Position numbers and translations under genes: made by a program. Source: Vreelandella azerica (GTDB lineage: Bacteria; Pseudomonadota; Gammaproteobacteria; Pseudomonadales; Halomonadaceae). From it: a DNA stretch of 64,000 bases. Below the pieces are notes generated by a model that saw only the letters and a program-made list of their open reading frames with translations, was not told the origin of the DNA and searched no databases. Positions 19,417-28,895 of the stretch are shown in pieces; the first letter of the stretch is position 1, and every line of letters starts with the position of its first letter. The stretch covers positions 248,001-312,000 of the forward strand of contig NZ_JABFHI010000001.1 in NCBI RefSeq assembly GCF_013112225.1. The letters are read 5' to 3'.

Positions 19417-21078
19417 TCAGGCGTCGATACGCTTATACTTCATGCGTTTCGGGGTGTCATTGCCGACGCGCTTTTTGTGATCTTCTTCGTATTCGGTGTA
19501 GTTACCGTCAAAGAACACCACCTGAGAATCCCCTTCGAACGCCAGAATATGGGTGGCGATGCGGTCAAGGAACCAACGGTCGTGCGAGATCACCATGGCA
19601 CAGCCAGGGAAGGCCAGCAGGGCTTCTTCCAGGGCGCGCAGGGTTTCAATATCCAGGTCGTTGGAAGGTTCATCCAACAGCAGCACGTTGGCGCCCTGTT
19701 TCAGAGTCTGTGCCAGCTGCAAACGGCCACGTTCACCGCCGGAAAGTTCATCCAGGCGCTTTTGCTGATCATTGCCCTTGAAGTTGAAACGCCCGACGTA
19801 AGCGCGCGACGACACTTCATAGCCATTGATATTGAGAATATCCTGGCCCCCTGATACAGCTTCCCAAACGGTCTGCTTGTCATCCAGGGCATCGCGAAGC
19901 TGTTCAACGTAAGCGATGTCGACGGTTTCACCGATCACCACTTCGCCGGCATCGGGCTGTTCCTGGCCGGTAACCAGCTTGAACAGCGTCGATTTACCTG
20001 CACCGTTGCCGCCAACGATACCGACAATGGCGCCGGGCGGAATGGTAAATGACAGGTCTTCGTAGAGCAGTTTGTCATCAAAACGCTTGGTGACATTGTG
20101 GAACTCGATGACCTTGTCGCCCAGGCGTGGGCCAGGCGGAATATAGATCTCGTTGGTCTCGTTACGCTTCTGGAAATCTCCAGACTGCATTTCCTCGAAG
20201 CGGTTGAGGCGCGCCTTGCTTTTGGCCTGGCGCCCTTTGGTGTTGGAGCGCACCCACTCAAGCTCCTGCTTGATGGCTTTCTGGCGCGAGGCTTCCTGCT
20301 TGGCTTCCTGATTAAGGCGCTGGTCTTTCTGTTCGAGCCACTGAGAGTAGTTGCCTTCAAACGGAATGCCCTGGCCGCGGTCAAGTTCAAGAATCCAGCC
20401 GGCCACATTATCCAGGAAGTAACGGTCGTGGGTAATGGCGACAACCGTGCCGCTATAATCGTGCAGGAAGCGTTCCAGCCAGGCGACGGACTCAGCGTCA
20501 AGGTGGTTGGTTGGCTCGTCAATCAGCAGCATGTCCGGGTTTGAGAGCAGCAGACGGCACAGAGCCACCCGGCGCCGTTCACCGCCCGATAGGTTGCCGA
20601 CCCTGGCTTCCCAGGGCGGTAGACGTAGCGCCTCGGAGGCAACGTCCAACTTGCGCTCAATATTATGCGCATCTGCGGCCTCGATCATGTTTTCAAGGCG
20701 TGCCTGTTCGCTGGCCAGGGCATCGAAATCTGCGTCCGGCTCGGCATAGGCGGCATAAACGGCATCAAGCTGTTCCTGGGCTTCTTTCAGGGCGCCCAAG
20801 GCTTCCTCGACGGTATCGCGGACGTTCTTGTCATCATCCAGCTCCGGTTCCTGAGGCAGGTAGCCGACATTGATGTCTGACATCGGACGGGCTTCGCCTT
20901 CAAACTCCTGATCAACACCGGCCATGATACGCAGCAGGGTTGATTTACCCGCGCCGTTCAGGCCCAGCACACCAATTTTGGCGCCAGGGAAGAAGGACAG
21001 TGAGATATCTTTAAGAATCTGTTTCTTGGGCGGCACAATTTTGCCGACCCGGTTCATGGTAAATACGTATTGCGCCAT
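19417..21078 (-). CDS. ettA: Energy-dependent translational throttle ABC-F protein EttA
   Basis: A 553-residue ABC-F ATPase that binds the ribosomal E site and gates the first peptide bond in response to the ADP/ATP ratio. It has two ABC domains, with Walker A GLNGAGKST and GGNGAGKST, signatures LSGGERRRVALC and LSGGERGRLQLA, and Walker B LLIDEPTNHLD and LLLDEPSNDLD. The arm subdomain and linker (about residues 240-300) are present. The start MAQYVFTMNRVGKIVPPKK is typical of EttA and the length is normal. There are no membrane segments. Confidence 0.97.
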   Translation of the reverse strand: MAQYVFTMNRVGKIVPPKKQILKDISLSFFPGAKIGVLGLNGAGKSTLLRIMAGVDQEFEGEARPMSDINVGYLPQEPELDDDKNVRDTVEEALGALKEAQEQLDAVYAAYAEPDADFDALASEQARLENMIEAADAHNIERKLDVASEALRLPPWEARVGNLSGGERRRVALCRLLLSNPDMLLIDEPTNHLDAESVAWLERFLHDYSGTVVAITHDRYFLDNVAGWILELDRGQGIPFEGNYSQWLEQKDQRLNQEAKQEASRQKAIKQELEWVRSNTKGRQAKSKARLNRFEEMQSGDFQKRNETNEIYIPPGPRLGDKVIEFHNVTKRFDDKLLYEDLSFTIPPGAIVGIVGGNGAGKSTLFKLVTGQEQPDAGEVVIGETVDIAYVEQLRDALDDKQTVWEAVSGGQDILNINGYEVSSRAYVGRFNFKGNDQQKRLDELSGGERGRLQLAQTLKQGANVLLLDEPSNDLDIETLRALEEALLAFPGCAMVISHDRWFLDRIATHILAFEGDSQVVFFDGNYTEYEEDHKKRVGNDTPKRMKYKRIDA

Positions 21079-21287
21079 GGAAATCCGATAGGTTGGGAAA
21101 TGAAAGTTACTGATTAAACGTTACTGAATAAAAGTCATCGGCTGCTTGATAATCAAAAAGGCTATAACAGTAAAGCCGTGATACCAAGCAGTTCTCACAT
21201 GATGATAGTGCCGAGCGTGACTAAAGGCCAGAACCGTATCTCAGAACCGCGCGTTACGCCAGGCAGCAGTAGGGGAGGAGGCAATGC

Positions 21288-21521
21288 TCAGTCGTCGTCG
21301 CTGTACCAGTCGTCGTCAAGGGCCTTACGCAGGCGACGCTCTTCAAGCAGGGCCTCAACGCGACGCCGGGCTTTCAGCGTATCGCTTTTGCTCGAACGGC
21401 TGCGTCCGTAATGCTCGTCGTTGACTGCTTCCTGGGAATCCAGGTCATCGCTGTCGAGAAAGTCCGAGGAATGATCAGACGGATAGTGGTAGGTATTACG
21501 ATCAATGGGGTCACGGCGCAT
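21288..21521 (-). CDS. PA3496-like small acidic protein (77 aa)
   Basis: The N-terminal half is acidic and Ser-rich, and the C-terminal half has a charged helix, LKARRRVEALLEERRLRKAL, followed by an Asp-rich tail. The helix-plus-acidic-tail pattern matches the PA3496 family (annotated as putative envelope integrity protein), from memory of the family. The ATG at 21521 is preferred over the TTG at 21536 because GGAGAG is correctly spaced before it. The function is uncertain. It lies downstream of a hairpin-rich spacer and the LOV gene. Confidence 0.65.
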   Translation of the reverse strand: MRRDPIDRNTYHYPSDHSSDFLDSDDLDSQEAVNDEHYGRSRSSKSDTLKARRRVEALLEERRLRKALDDDWYSDDD

Positions 21522-21541
21522 ATCGAGGCTCTCCAACCCAA

Positions 21542-21634
21542 GCCGGTAAACCGGCAGCTTGAGACTTCACCATGGTGAAGGGCTGTGTCATATAGCGACA
21601 GCCACCCATAATGTGGCTGCGCTTATCGCTATAT
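21542..21634. promoter_or_regulatory. Cluster of three palindromes between the LOV gene and the PA3496-like gene
   Basis: Within 93 bases: GCCGGT-AA-ACCGGC (21542-21555), the perfect 14-bp palindrome TTCACCATGGTGAA (about 21565-21578), and a long hairpin. The hairpin arms are ATATAGCGA plus CAGCCAC (21590-21605) and GTGGCTG, a six-base bulge, then TCGCTATAT (21613-21634). The hairpin could end or process the LOV transcript. The palindromes could be operators for the gene starting at 21521. No T-run follows. Confidence 0.45.
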
Positions 21635-21710
21635 AACGCCGTCGAGGTTGGAGATCAAGCCCCTGAAGCATTTTTCCTGACAATGGTGGCTAAATGCACC
21701 CTGTCCGTCG

Positions 21711-22151
21711 TCACTGTGGCGTGTCTTCCTGCTGTTTACGCAGGGCATCCAGTGCCATCTGGGCTTCGACCCGTTCCGTGACGTCTTTCTGAACGCCGAT
21801 GTAATACATTAGCTTGTCGTCTTCATCGTAAACAGGCGTGATGGACAGCTCATTCCAGAAGGTGCTGCCATCTTTACGGTAATTACGCAGCACTTCCCGG
21901 GAGGGCCGCCCTTCTTTCAGTGCTTCGCGAATTGCCTGAAGCGCCTCCTGGTCACGGTCGTCATTCTGTAGAAAACGGCAATCGCGATAGAGGATTTCGT
22001 CTGCGCTGTAGCCCGTCAGTCGCTCAAAGCCTTTGTTGACGTAGATCAGAATATTTTCATCGCCTTCCTGTTCGGCAACTACTATGCCGTCTTCGGAAGC
22101 GTCAACAATCCGCTCGAGTAATTCCGGGCTGATCAAGGGAGATCGTTTCAT
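21711..22151 (-). CDS. Short LOV-domain blue-light photoreceptor
   Basis: A 146-residue single PAS/LOV protein without an effector domain. The FMN-adduct segment reads ILYRDCRFLQNDDRDQ, with the photoactive Cys in the CRFLQ core. It is followed by VLRNYRKDGSTFWNELSITP and YYIGVQKDVTERVE, and a C-terminal helix (VEAQMALDALRKQQED). The whole protein, from ISPELLERIVDASEDGIVVAE onward, closely resembles the Pseudomonas putida short LOV proteins PpSB1/PpSB2-LOV (recollection of the family). The start at 22151 is chosen over 22193 because AGGAAA precedes it. It probably signals light through dimer interaction with an unknown partner. Confidence 0.88.
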   Translation of the reverse strand: MKRSPLISPELLERIVDASEDGIVVAEQEGDENILIYVNKGFERLTGYSADEILYRDCRFLQNDDRDQEALQAIREALKEGRPSREVLRNYRKDGSTFWNELSITPVYDEDDKLMYYIGVQKDVTERVEAQMALDALRKQQEDTPQ

Positions 22152-22381
22152 TAAGAGTTTCCTGTTGCAGCTCCAGTCCTTTCCGCCGACCATTTTATGA
22201 GTGAGCCATGGCCAATCGGCACTTCTTTGGGTGCTTGTCGGTTTGTTTAACAGTGTATCAGAACCAGAATAGCAAATGTCGCCTTGTCTGGCTTGCTTAC
22301 CCTGCTACCTATATTGTCGAGCTATACTGGGTAATGCAATCCATGCGTGAAGTCTTGACTTGTTGACAGCCTGTGAAGCCA

Positions 22382-23695
22382 CTATTCCACCTCTGGCAAT
22401 TGCCGGGCACTAAGAACGGCGCCAAGGGCCGCCACACCAAGCACAACCAGTAGGGCTGCGCTGCCCAGCCATTGCGCAAGCCCACCCAGCACGCCGCCGA
22501 CGATCAACATTAAGACGCCGGTCAGGGTGTTGGAAAGCGCCACATAAAGGGCGCGGTTATCCTGGCTGGCCATATCCACCAAATAGGTTTTACGCCCCAG
22601 ACGCACCCCGTGATGAACAATGACCAATAACCCATAGATCAGCGCATAAGGCCAGATTTGCGTGGTCCAGTCGGCTGGTAACCAGGCCAGTAGGGCGCCC
22701 AGCAGGCAGCAGATCAGGGTGCCAATGGCCGCATCACGCATGACCCGGCGACTGGAGGCGTCTGCCCGCTTGCCCCAAACAGGGTCGGCCAGCATGCCTG
22801 CCAAACCGGATACCACCACCAGCAGACCCAGGCCCCCAGCTGAGCGCCGCTCTGCTGCTGGCCGAGTAGCGCGATATAAGGCAGGGCTAGCGCACTTGAA
22901 AGCAGTAGGGCGCGGGCCAGGTTGAAGTGTAGAAAGGTGCGGTCTTCCTTAAGCAGCGAAAGACCCAGCTTCAGGCTGTCCCAGGCGTTTTCGCCGCCGT
23001 CGATAGCCCCCGGTGTTTCCTGAATACGCGCCGCACAAAAAGCGTTAAGTGCCCAGCCAAGTGCCGCTATGCCAAGCAATATCGCCAATGCCAACTGGCC
23101 TGGGCGGTCTTCAAACAGCATCAGTACGCCACCGGCCAGCAGGGTGGCCGCACCGGCAACGCTGCCGCTCCAACCCATCAGAGTGCCACGACGATTTTTG
23201 GCAATGGTCTTACCCATTACATCCTTGGTGGCAATGGATGAAAGCCCACGGGCCAGAGATAAGGCCACCAGCGCGACCAGTACCAGCGTACCCCCGAGCG
23301 TGCCACTGCCCATAAGAGCCAGCAGGGCCAGCGCCAGGGCGCTCAGCGCCTGCAACAGCCCACCGGCCACCCAGACCCATTTGCGCTGGGGTTTGAGGCG
23401 GATAAAACCGGCGACAAACACCTGCGGCAAAAAGGGCGCCCGACTCGCGAATGGGCACCAGCAGACCGACCATCCAGACCGGGGCACCAATTATTCCCAT
23501 TAGCCAGGGCAGCACCAGCCGGGCACTGGAGAGCTCATCAGCCAGCTTGTTGCCCAGCGATGCCCACAGGTGGCGCATAAAGTTTTGGGGTTGATCCTTG
23601 CAGGCGCTGTCAGGAATGTCATCGCACATCCGAGTGTTTTCATCGCCGGTCAACCATTCATAGATCTGCGTCTGAGAAATGTCAGATCCTGCCAT
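22382..23695 (-). CDS. MFS transporter (two frameshifts)
   Basis: About 437 residues and about 12 hydrophobic segments once two breaks are bridged. The first is at the A-run 23429-23433, where the N-terminal frame reads VPIRESGALFAAGV but the family-like continuation is GALLPQVFVAGFIR. The second is at the C-run 22833-22837, where one more base restores QLGGLGLLVVVSGLAGMLADPVWG. The shifts cancel. A soluble roughly 50-residue N terminus (ISQTQIYEWLTGDENTRMC) precedes the first helix. The substrate is unknown. Several MFS-like loops (RKTYLVDMASQDNRALYVAL) are visible. Confidence 0.8.
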
Positions 23696-23838
23696 TACGC
23701 CTCCACGGCTGTTATGTTAGGGCCATCACAAGCCCAGAGCTTAAAATCTTGCCTGCCAACTATATGTATATGGAATAAAAAAATAATGAAGCCTAATTCC
23801 CAGCCTAGCAAGCTTTTTGCCCACTTAGGAGCGGCGTG

Positions 23839-23946
23839 ATGTCTCGATTGATGAGTCGCTTACCCGCTAAAAACAGCTTATCTGGCGCTTGTGTCAGTCC
23901 GCTGACTGCGAGCATCCTGAAGGTTTTTTGCGAGGGTGAAGCATGA
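23839..23946 (+). CDS. Possible 35-codon leader ORF before the EamA transporter
   Basis: Starts ATG at 23839 with TTAGGAG eight bases upstream, runs MSRLMSRLPAKNSLSGACVS and ends in TGA that overlaps the ATG of the next gene (ATGA). A good ribosome site plus exact stop-start coupling is suggestive of a translated leader. The peptide shows no known motif, and the stretch could equally be non-coding. Confidence 0.3.
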   Translation: MSRLMSRLPAKNSLSGACVSPLTASILKVFCEGEA

Positions 23947-24818
23947 ATCAGGATAGACAGGCAATCCTCTATGGCCTGGGCGCGGTCATGCTGTGGTCGA
24001 CGGTAGCGACGGCCTTCAAGATGGCGCTTGAATGGATGACCCCGCTTGAGCTGATGTGGGTGGCGGCACTGGTGTCCTGGTTATTGATGGGCGCTCTGGT
24101 GGTATGGCGTGGCCAGGGACGGCATGCGCTAACGAGTGGCTGGCGCACGGCGGCCTGGGCGGGCTTGATGAACCCGGTGGCCTACTATCTGGTGCTGTTT
24201 GCCGCCTACGACCGCTTGCCTGGGCAAGAAGCCATGGCGCTCAACTACACCTGGGCACTGGCGATGGCCCTGCTGGCCGTGCCAATTCTGGGCCAGCGGC
24301 TGACGCGCATGGATATCGTCGCCGGGCTGGTGGCCTATGCGGGCGTCTGGGTGATTGCCACCCGCGGGCAGGTGTTGAACGTACAGTTTGCCGATTCCCT
24401 TGGGGTGCTGCTGGCCCTGGCCTCAACCCTGCTGTGGGCACTTTACTGGCTACTCAACGCGCGGGATGCCCGCGAGCCGCTGGTGGGCCAATGGCAGAAT
24501 TTCAGCGTCGGCCTGCCGGTGCTGACAGCACTCTTGGTGTTCGGGCCGGGGTTTAACTGGCATGGCTGGCCCGCCTTGGGGGCGGGCGTTTATGTAGGGC
24601 TGTTTGAAATGGGGATTGCTTTTATTCTTTGGCAGCTGGCGGTGCATAAGGTCTCGCGCACCGCCAAGGTCTCCAATCTGATCTTTCTTTCGCCGCCTAT
24701 TTCACTGCTGTTGCTGTTCTGGGTAGTCGGTGAACCGATTCTGTCGTCTACTCTGGTCGGGCTTGTACTGATACTGGGCGGCCTGGGGCTGCAGCAACGC
24801 CAGAAAACCGCTGCCTGA
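23943..24818 (+). CDS. EamA/DMT-family transporter
   Basis: A 291-residue inner-membrane protein with ten helices arranged as two EamA repeats. The first begins ILYGLGAVMLWSTVATAFKM; the second includes LGVLLALASTLLWALYWLLN and ends with KVSRTAKVSNLIFLSPPISL. It belongs to the drug/metabolite exporter superfamily; the substrate cannot be told from sequence. It is convergent with tesA, with only nine bases between the stops. Confidence 0.9.
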   Translation: MNQDRQAILYGLGAVMLWSTVATAFKMALEWMTPLELMWVAALVSWLLMGALVVWRGQGRHALTSGWRTAAWAGLMNPVAYYLVLFAAYDRLPGQEAMALNYTWALAMALLAVPILGQRLTRMDIVAGLVAYAGVWVIATRGQVLNVQFADSLGVLLALASTLLWALYWLLNARDAREPLVGQWQNFSVGLPVLTALLVFGPGFNWHGWPALGAGVYVGLFEMGIAFILWQLAVHKVSRTAKVSNLIFLSPPISLLLLFWVVGEPILSSTLVGLVLILGGLGLQQRQKTAA

Positions 24819-24827
24819 TACGCAGCC

Positions 24828-25520
24828 TCAGTCGCTGGCCTGCTGGGCGAGCTGCTGCTCTACGCTGGGAGCCAGCAATGGCCAGACGTTTTCCAGAATA
24901 ATGGGCTGTGCTTCTGCAGTAGGATGAATGTCATCTTCCTGCATCAGCTCATCATTTAGGGCAACTCCCTCAAGCAGGAAGGGAAGGAAAGCAACATCGT
25001 AATTGTCGGCCAGACGGGTGAAAACGTCTTTGAACGCCTCGCGGTAGGCAGAACCGTAGTTCGGCGGTATATCAATGCCCAGGAGGATCACCTCGGCATC
25101 AGCGGCCTGGCTCCGTTCGATCATCTGGGCCAGGTTGTCATGCATCTGCTGTGGCGAAAGGCCGCGTAAACCATCGTTGCCGCCAAGCTCAAGAAGAACC
25201 ATGTTAGGCTCGTGCTGTCGCAGCAGGTCAGGAAAGCGTTGAGCCCCGCCACTGGTGGTTTCGCCGCTGACGCTGGCGTTGATCACATCGACATCATCGC
25301 CCAGGCGTTCAGCCAACAGGGCGACCCAACCTTGTTCCTGCTCCATATTGTAGGCAGCGCTGAGGCTATCACCCATCACCATCAGGCGCAGGCGCTCATC
25401 TGCCTGGGCCGTGGCCGATATCAAGAGGACAAACATCATTAGCAGTACCACAAGCGGCCATGTCACACTTGTGGATCTAGGGTTTTTCCAACCCGCATTT
25501 ATTGAAAAAGTCGTTATCAA
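24828..25520 (-). CDS. tesA: Arylesterase / thioesterase I, SGNH hydrolase (TesA)
   Basis: A 230-residue periplasmic esterase. The signal segment VVLLMMFVLLISATAQADE is followed by block I MVMGDSLSAAYNM (nucleophile Ser), block II NASVSGETTSGG, block III LELGGNDGLRG and block V DDIHPTAEAQ (Asp/His). These complete the SGNH set. It hydrolyses acyl esters and thioesters. The written start is a TTG; a GTG at 25466 directly before the signal peptide is as likely. It is divergent from ybbA, the same arrangement as in E. coli (tesA-ybbAP). Confidence 0.93.
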   Translation of the reverse strand: MITTFSINAGWKNPRSTSVTWPLVVLLMMFVLLISATAQADERLRLMVMGDSLSAAYNMEQEQGWVALLAERLGDDVDVINASVSGETTSGGAQRFPDLLRQHEPNMVLLELGGNDGLRGLSPQQMHDNLAQMIERSQAADAEVILLGIDIPPNYGSAYREAFKDVFTRLADNYDVAFLPFLLEGVALNDELMQEDDIHPTAEAQPIILENVWPLLAPSVEQQLAQQASD

Positions 25521-25550
25521 AAAGCACTTACTGAAAAGGTACTCCGCTTC

Positions 25551-26330
25551 ATGTCCGATTCCTCTGATTCATCATCCAGGGTTACGCCTGAAACGTTGAC
25601 CGCTTCTGGCCAGCAAGGTGCAGAAAACACGGTGCTCCAGGCAACATCGTTATGCAAGACTGTCACCAGTGGTGAACGTACCTTATCCATACTACACAAC
25701 CTATCGCTAAACGTCGTGGCAGGTGAAAGTGTTGCCATACTGGGCAAAAGTGGGGCGGGCAAATCCACTCTGTTAGGATTGTTGGCAGGTCTGGATATCC
25801 CCAGTGATGGCGAGCTGGTCATGTTTGGTCACGCCCTCGACCGCCTTGATGAAGATGGCCGGGCAGGTCTGCGCGCTGGAAGGGTCGGGTTCGTTTTTCA
25901 GAATTTTCAGCTGTTGCCGACCCTTAGCGCGGTTGAAAACGTGCTGTTGCCGCTTGAACTTTCGCCGCGTTCCGGGGAGCTAAAGACAGCCCAGTACTGG
26001 TTGGAGCGGGTTGGGCTTGGCGAGCGCACCAGCCATCTTCCCAAGCAGCTTTCCGGCGGTGAACAGCAGCGGGTGGCAATTGCCCGCGCCTTTGTCACCG
26101 ACCCGGAACTGGTCTTTGCCGATGAACCCACAGGCAACCTGGACCCGGAAACTGGTGCCCAGGTAATTGATCTGTTGTTTTCACTGAATCAGGAAGCCGG
26201 TACGACCCTGATTCTGGTGACCCATGACCATGCCCTGGCGCGCCGCTGCAGCCGCTGCCTGCGCCTTGAAAACGGCTATCTCAGCGAATTTCAGCCCGAA
26301 GCTGAAGCGTCCAGTGAGGAAAGTGCATGA
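25551..26330 (+). CDS. ybbA: ABC transporter ATPase YbbA
   Basis: A 259-residue LolD-like ATPase. Walker A is [16 protein letters not shown], the Q-loop is [14 protein letters not shown], the signature is [14 protein letters not shown], and Walker B is [17 protein letters not shown] roughly 25-residue Ser/Thr-rich N terminus precedes the domain. It overlaps the permease gene by four bases (ATGA) and is divergent from tesA, as in the E. coli tesA/ybbA/ybbP locus. It belongs to the MacB/LolCDE-like mechanotransmission group; the substrate is unknown. Confidence 0.93.
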   Translation: MSDSSDSSSRVTPETLTASGQQGAENTVLQATSLCKTVTSGERTLSILHNLSLNVVAGESVAILGKSGAGKSTLLGLLAGLDIPSDGELVMFGHALDRLDEDGRAGLRAGRVGFVFQNFQLLPTLSAVENVLLPLELSPRSGELKTAQYWLERVGLGERTSHLPKQLSGGEQQRVAIARAFVTDPELVFADEPTGNLDPETGAQVIDLLFSLNQEAGTTLILVTHDHALARRCSRCLRLENGYLSEFQPEAEASSEESA

Positions 26331-28893
26331 ATGCCAACAACGTTCGCCTTGCAGTGCGCAGTCTGAAACGTGATTTACGCGCAGCGGACGTGCGTGCCCT
26401 GTTTGCTGCCTTGGTGCTGGCCGTCGCTGCATCGACGATGATTGCCTTTTTATCGACCGTATCGAGCGTGGCCTGGAGCGTCAGGCCAGCCAGCTGCTGG
26501 GCGGTGATCTGGTCATTGAGCAGCGCGACCCCTTTGCGCCTGATGTCCGTGAAGCGCTGGAAGGTGCCGGGTTTATCCTGAGCGATCAGATTGATCTGGT
26601 ATCGATGATTCGCAAGGGTGAACGCTTCCAGCCGGCCAGCCTCAAGGCAGTGGATGATGTCTACCCGCATTATGGGGTCTCCCAGGTTGAGCGAGGAGAC
26701 GGCGTGGAATCTCTGGCCTCCGGCCCGCCTGCCGGGGAAGCCTGGGCAGACCCTCGCCTGGCCAATCTGATTGATCTGGCGCTGGGGGATGAGGTCAAGG
26801 TGGGCGATACCACCCTGACTGTCACAGGTTTTATCGAACGGGAGGCCGATCAATCGGCAGGCTTCGGCAATTTCAATCCACGCTTGATGGTGAATGTTGA
26901 CGACCTGGAGGCAACCGGCCTGATCCAGGAAGGCTCGCGGGTGGAGTTCGAGATTCTTGCTGCAGGGCCACCCGAAGCGCTTGACGCTGTTCAGCCATTA
27001 TTGAATGAATTACGCCGTGAAGGCGTGGAAGTGCGTGATATTCGCGCCGACCGACCCCAGCTGGGCAATGCCCTTGAACGGGCGGAAAGCTATTTGGGCA
27101 TCGCCGGGCTGGCAGCGGTGCTGTTGGCAGGCGTTGCCGTGGCGATGTCGACCCGCCGCTATGTCGAGCGCCACTTGGATACCGCCGCCTTGCTACGCTG
27201 CTTTGGCGCCAGCCAGCAGCAGCTGGGTATCATTTTCGGGTTGCAGCTGATCGGCCTGGCTCTGGTGGCCTCGCTGCTAGGCGCCCTGCTGGGCCTGGTG
27301 GGGCAAGCCATACTGCTGGCGCTGCTGGCCAATTTCCTGCCCATGACGCTGCCGCCACCCGGCCTTATGCCACTGTTGCTGGGTGTCTTTACCGCCATTG
27401 CTGTGCTGGTGGGGTTTGCCGGCCCGACGCTGTTGCGCATCCAGCGGGTCAGCGCGCTCAAAGTGCTGCGCCGGGAACTTGACCCGCTGCCCCCGTCGGC
27501 CTGGCTGGTGGTGGTGTTTGCGGCCTTGGTGTTTGGGGGCCTGCTATGGCTTTATTCCGGCAGTGCGGTGCTTTCTTTGGCGTTGCTGGCCGGTGGTGGG
27601 GTGATGCTGGCGCTGTTGTGGGCGCTGAGCGCCTTGTTGCTGAATGCTGTGCTCCGTCTGGTGCAAACCCTGAAGGGGCATGGTGAATGGCAGCAAGCGT
27701 TACGCCTGGGGGACGCCAACTGGCTAGGCGGCGTCAGGCCGGGCTTGGCCAACTGCTGGCATTTTCGGTGACCTTCTTTGCCATGGCCATGATGGTGCTG
27801 GTGCGCGGTGACCTGCTGACCACCTGGCAAGCTCAGCTGCCTGAAAATACCCCCAACTATTTTGCCATCAATATTCAGCCCCCGAGCGTGACCCTTTTGA
27901 AGAGGCCATTGCCCCGCATGTGGCGGCGCAAAGCACCCTCTACCCCATGGTGCGCGGGCGGATTACCCACATTAACGATATGCCACCCCAGCAAGCGGTC
28001 GACCCTGAGGCGCGCGGCGATAATGCTCTGCGCCGCGAGCTGAACCTGACCTGGCAGGCGGAGGTTCCTGAAAGTAACGAAGTGGTGGCCGGGGAATGGT
28101 TCGACGTCGATCCCAGCGAAGAGGTGCCATCCACCGGCTGGATGGCCGAGCTGGATGCCGTTGAGCAGCTGCCGCCGGTGCCTGTTTCCATGGAAGACGG
28201 TCTGGCCAATCGCTTAGGGTTAGGGTTAGGGGATACCCTGACATTCAGCGTTGGTGGGCGTGATATCAAGACCCAATTGACCAGTTTGCGTAGCCTCAAC
28301 TGGGACAGCTTCAAGCCGAACTTCTATGTGATTTTCCCCCAGGCGTGCTGGAAACCTTTGGCCATAGCTTTATTACCGCCTTTTATCTGCCCGAAGATGA
28401 GCAGAACCTGACCCGTGAGTTGGTGGAGCGCTTTCCGGGCGTCACCTTGTTGAACGTTGACGCCATTCTTGGCCAGGTGCGCGATGTGCTGACTCAAGTC
28501 ACTCGCGCGATTGAGCTGATTCTGGTGCTGGTATTGCTGGCCGGGGTGAGCGTTCTATATGCCGCACTGACGGCCAGCCGCCCGGTGCGCGCCCATGAAA
28601 GTGGCCTGCTACGGGTGTTTGGCGCTGGCAACCGGATGATTTCACGCATTCAGGGGGCCGAGTATGCATTGCTAGGGGTTGCCAGCGGTTTGATGGGCGC
28701 GGCCCTGGCCGAGCTTGCGACCGCGGTGCTTTATATCTACTGGCTGGATCTGCCGCCGCGCCTGCATGGCATGCTGTGGCTGGTGCTGCCCCTGGGTGGC
28801 GCTCTGCTGATCGGTGTGATTGGCCACTGGCTGTCGCGTGGGCTGCGTCGCCAGGCGCCTGCGGCAAGCCTTGGGCTATTGGGAGAGGCGTAA
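26327..28893 (+). CDS. ybbP: FtsX-like ABC permease YbbP (four frameshifts)
   Basis: Expected length is about 856 residues once four single-base losses are restored: the T-run 26447-26451, G-run 27708-27712, C-run 27879-27883 and C-run 28336-28340, each five long where six are needed. The restored protein starts NVRLAVRSLKRDLRAADVRAL and has a periplasmic region (KGERFQPASLKAVDDVYP). FtsX domains follow: YLGIAGLAAVLLAGVAVAMS, then after the linker LILVLVLLAGVSVLYAALTA and GAEYALLGVASGLMGAALAE. It is the partner of YbbA. It is improbable that four independent decay events all hit runs of five, so I read it as one intact gene. Confidence 0.88.
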
Positions 28894-28895
28894 CC

